Below, in pieces: positions 4,471 through 5,209 of a stretch of 5,209 nucleotides of DNA. The DNA is from an uncultured Actinomycetes bacterium. GTDB lineage: Bacteria; Actinomycetota; Aquicultoria; CAJVYJ01. Numbering within the stretch: position 1 is the stretch's first letter; each line of letters starts with the position of its first letter. The position numbers and the translations under genes are program-made. The notes below the pieces were generated by a model, which saw only the letters and a program-made list of their open reading frames with translations, had not been told where the DNA came from and made no database searches. Location: NCBI GenBank assembly GCA_913009475.1, contig CAJVYJ010000146.1:1-5209 (forward strand), in the 5' to 3' direction.

Positions 4471-5209
4471 ATGACAGAGCCGATTTTTGAACTAGACAAT
4501 ATCAACTTTTCCTATCTGCCCGGCAAAACGTCCTTAAACGATATCGGGCTACGGATAATGCCCGGGGAAAGCGTGGCTATAATCGGGCCTAACGGCAGCG
4601 GTAAATCAACACTGCTAAAATTGTTGGACGGCTTGATATTCGCTGATTCCGGTCTATTTAAAGCTTTTGGGCAAACGATAAATGAAGCCATCCTGGAAAA
4701 AGGTGAGTTCGCCCAATTTTTTCGCTCCCATATCTCTTTTGTCTTTCAAGATAGTGATATCCAACTATTCTCCCCTACGGTAATCGAAGATATTATCTTT
4801 GGACCGCTTCAGTTGGGTCTTAACAGCCAAGAAGCTCTGAGACGCGCGCAAGATATTATGGATTTATTGGGAATCACCAAACTAAAAGATGTATCCCCAA
4901 ACCAGCTTTCCGGTGGAGAAAAGAAGAAGGTGGCAATCGCCGGCAGTCTGGCGATTAACCCCAGCATACTCCTCTTAGACGAGCCTACCAATAATCTGGA
5001 CCCCAAGAGCCGCGTCTGGCTTTATGAGCTTATTAACGACCTTTCAAGGTCCGGCAAGACGATAATACTCTCTACTCAAGACTTGGAACTGGCAAAACTG
5101 GTATCCGCGCGTTGTATCGTTATCAATCCGGAACACCATTTAGCGGCCGACGACGTTACTAATAAGATACTAGCAAATAATGAATTGCTGCTTGATGTAA
5201 ATCTTATCC
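4471..5209 (+). CDS. cbiO: CbiO-type ATPase (A component) of the Co/Ni ECF transporter, 3' end outside window
   Basis: The first 246 residues are present and the frame runs off the right edge. It is a complete ABC nucleotide-binding core: Walker A GPNGSGKST (39-47), Q-loop Q93 in FVFQDSDIQLFSPTV (typical of ECF ATPases), signature LSGGE (146-150), Walker B ILLLDEP with D170 and E171, and D-loop NNLDP (174-178). The switch position normally held by His (THD) reads STQDLELA, with Q203. Family members are about 250-280 residues, so only the C-terminal end is missing. With no second ATPase visible, a CbiO homodimer would drive transport by ATP hydrolysis on the cytoplasmic side of CbiQ. The ATG follows the cbiQ stop by 1 nt, with AAAGG 8 nt upstream inside cbiQ. 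Confidence 0.94.
   Translation, partial: MTEPIFELDNINFSYLPGKTSLNDIGLRIMPGESVAIIGPNGSGKSTLLKLLDGLIFADSGLFKAFGQTINEAILEKGEFAQFFRSHISFVFQDSDIQLFSPTVIEDIIFGPLQLGLNSQEALRRAQDIMDLLGITKLKDVSPNQLSGGEKKKVAIAGSLAINPSILLLDEPTNNLDPKSRVWLYELINDLSRSGKTIILSTQDLELAKLVSARCIVINPEHHLAADDVTNKILANNELLLDVNLI

Overview
The window comes from a bacterium, probably an anaerobe with moderate to low GC. The species cannot be named from the sequence. The metabolic content is a molybdenum-cofactor gene and a cobalt/nickel ECF (energy-coupling factor) importer headed by a Fur-family regulator. The accessory content is a Y1 (HUH) transposase and a small dispersed repeat. Similar combinations are familiar from anaerobic Firmicutes, Dehalococcoidia, Deltaproteobacteria and Nitrospirae-like genomes, but nothing here chooses among them.

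Layout. Bases 1-971 (minus strand) hold a REP-associated-type Y1 transposase. It has a C-terminal DnaA-like helix-turn-helix, and its last residues lie beyond the left edge. The divergent gap 972-1212 contains one diverged copy of a ~26-bp repeat immediately upstream of the transposase, a nested pair of inverted repeats, and an extended -10 promoter so close to the next gene that its mRNA is probably leaderless. Bases 1213-1701 encode a MogA/MoaB-family molybdopterin adenylyltransferase. The gap 1702-2053 has no convincing gene. It carries two identical 28-bp copies of the same repeat 60 bp apart, followed by a sigma70-like promoter whose -35 region overlaps a Fur-type palindrome.

From 2054 to the right edge is one tightly packed operon: a Fur-family regulator, cbiM (S component), a small PDGLE-type membrane protein in the place of CbiN/NikN, cbiQ (T component) and cbiO (ATPase, cut by the right edge). 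Every junction is a 1-nt gap or an overlap, which implies co-transcription and translational coupling.

How the genes fit together: CbiM, the PDGLE protein, CbiQ and CbiO should form a group-I ECF importer for Co2+ or Ni2+. The Fur-family protein most likely senses metal and represses its own promoter, and thereby the transporter. No cobalamin riboswitch is visible. MogA is a separate transcription unit with no evident functional link. The transposase and the dispersed repeat look like a RAYT/REP-style pair, with the repeat spread at least as far as the promoter region of the metal operon.
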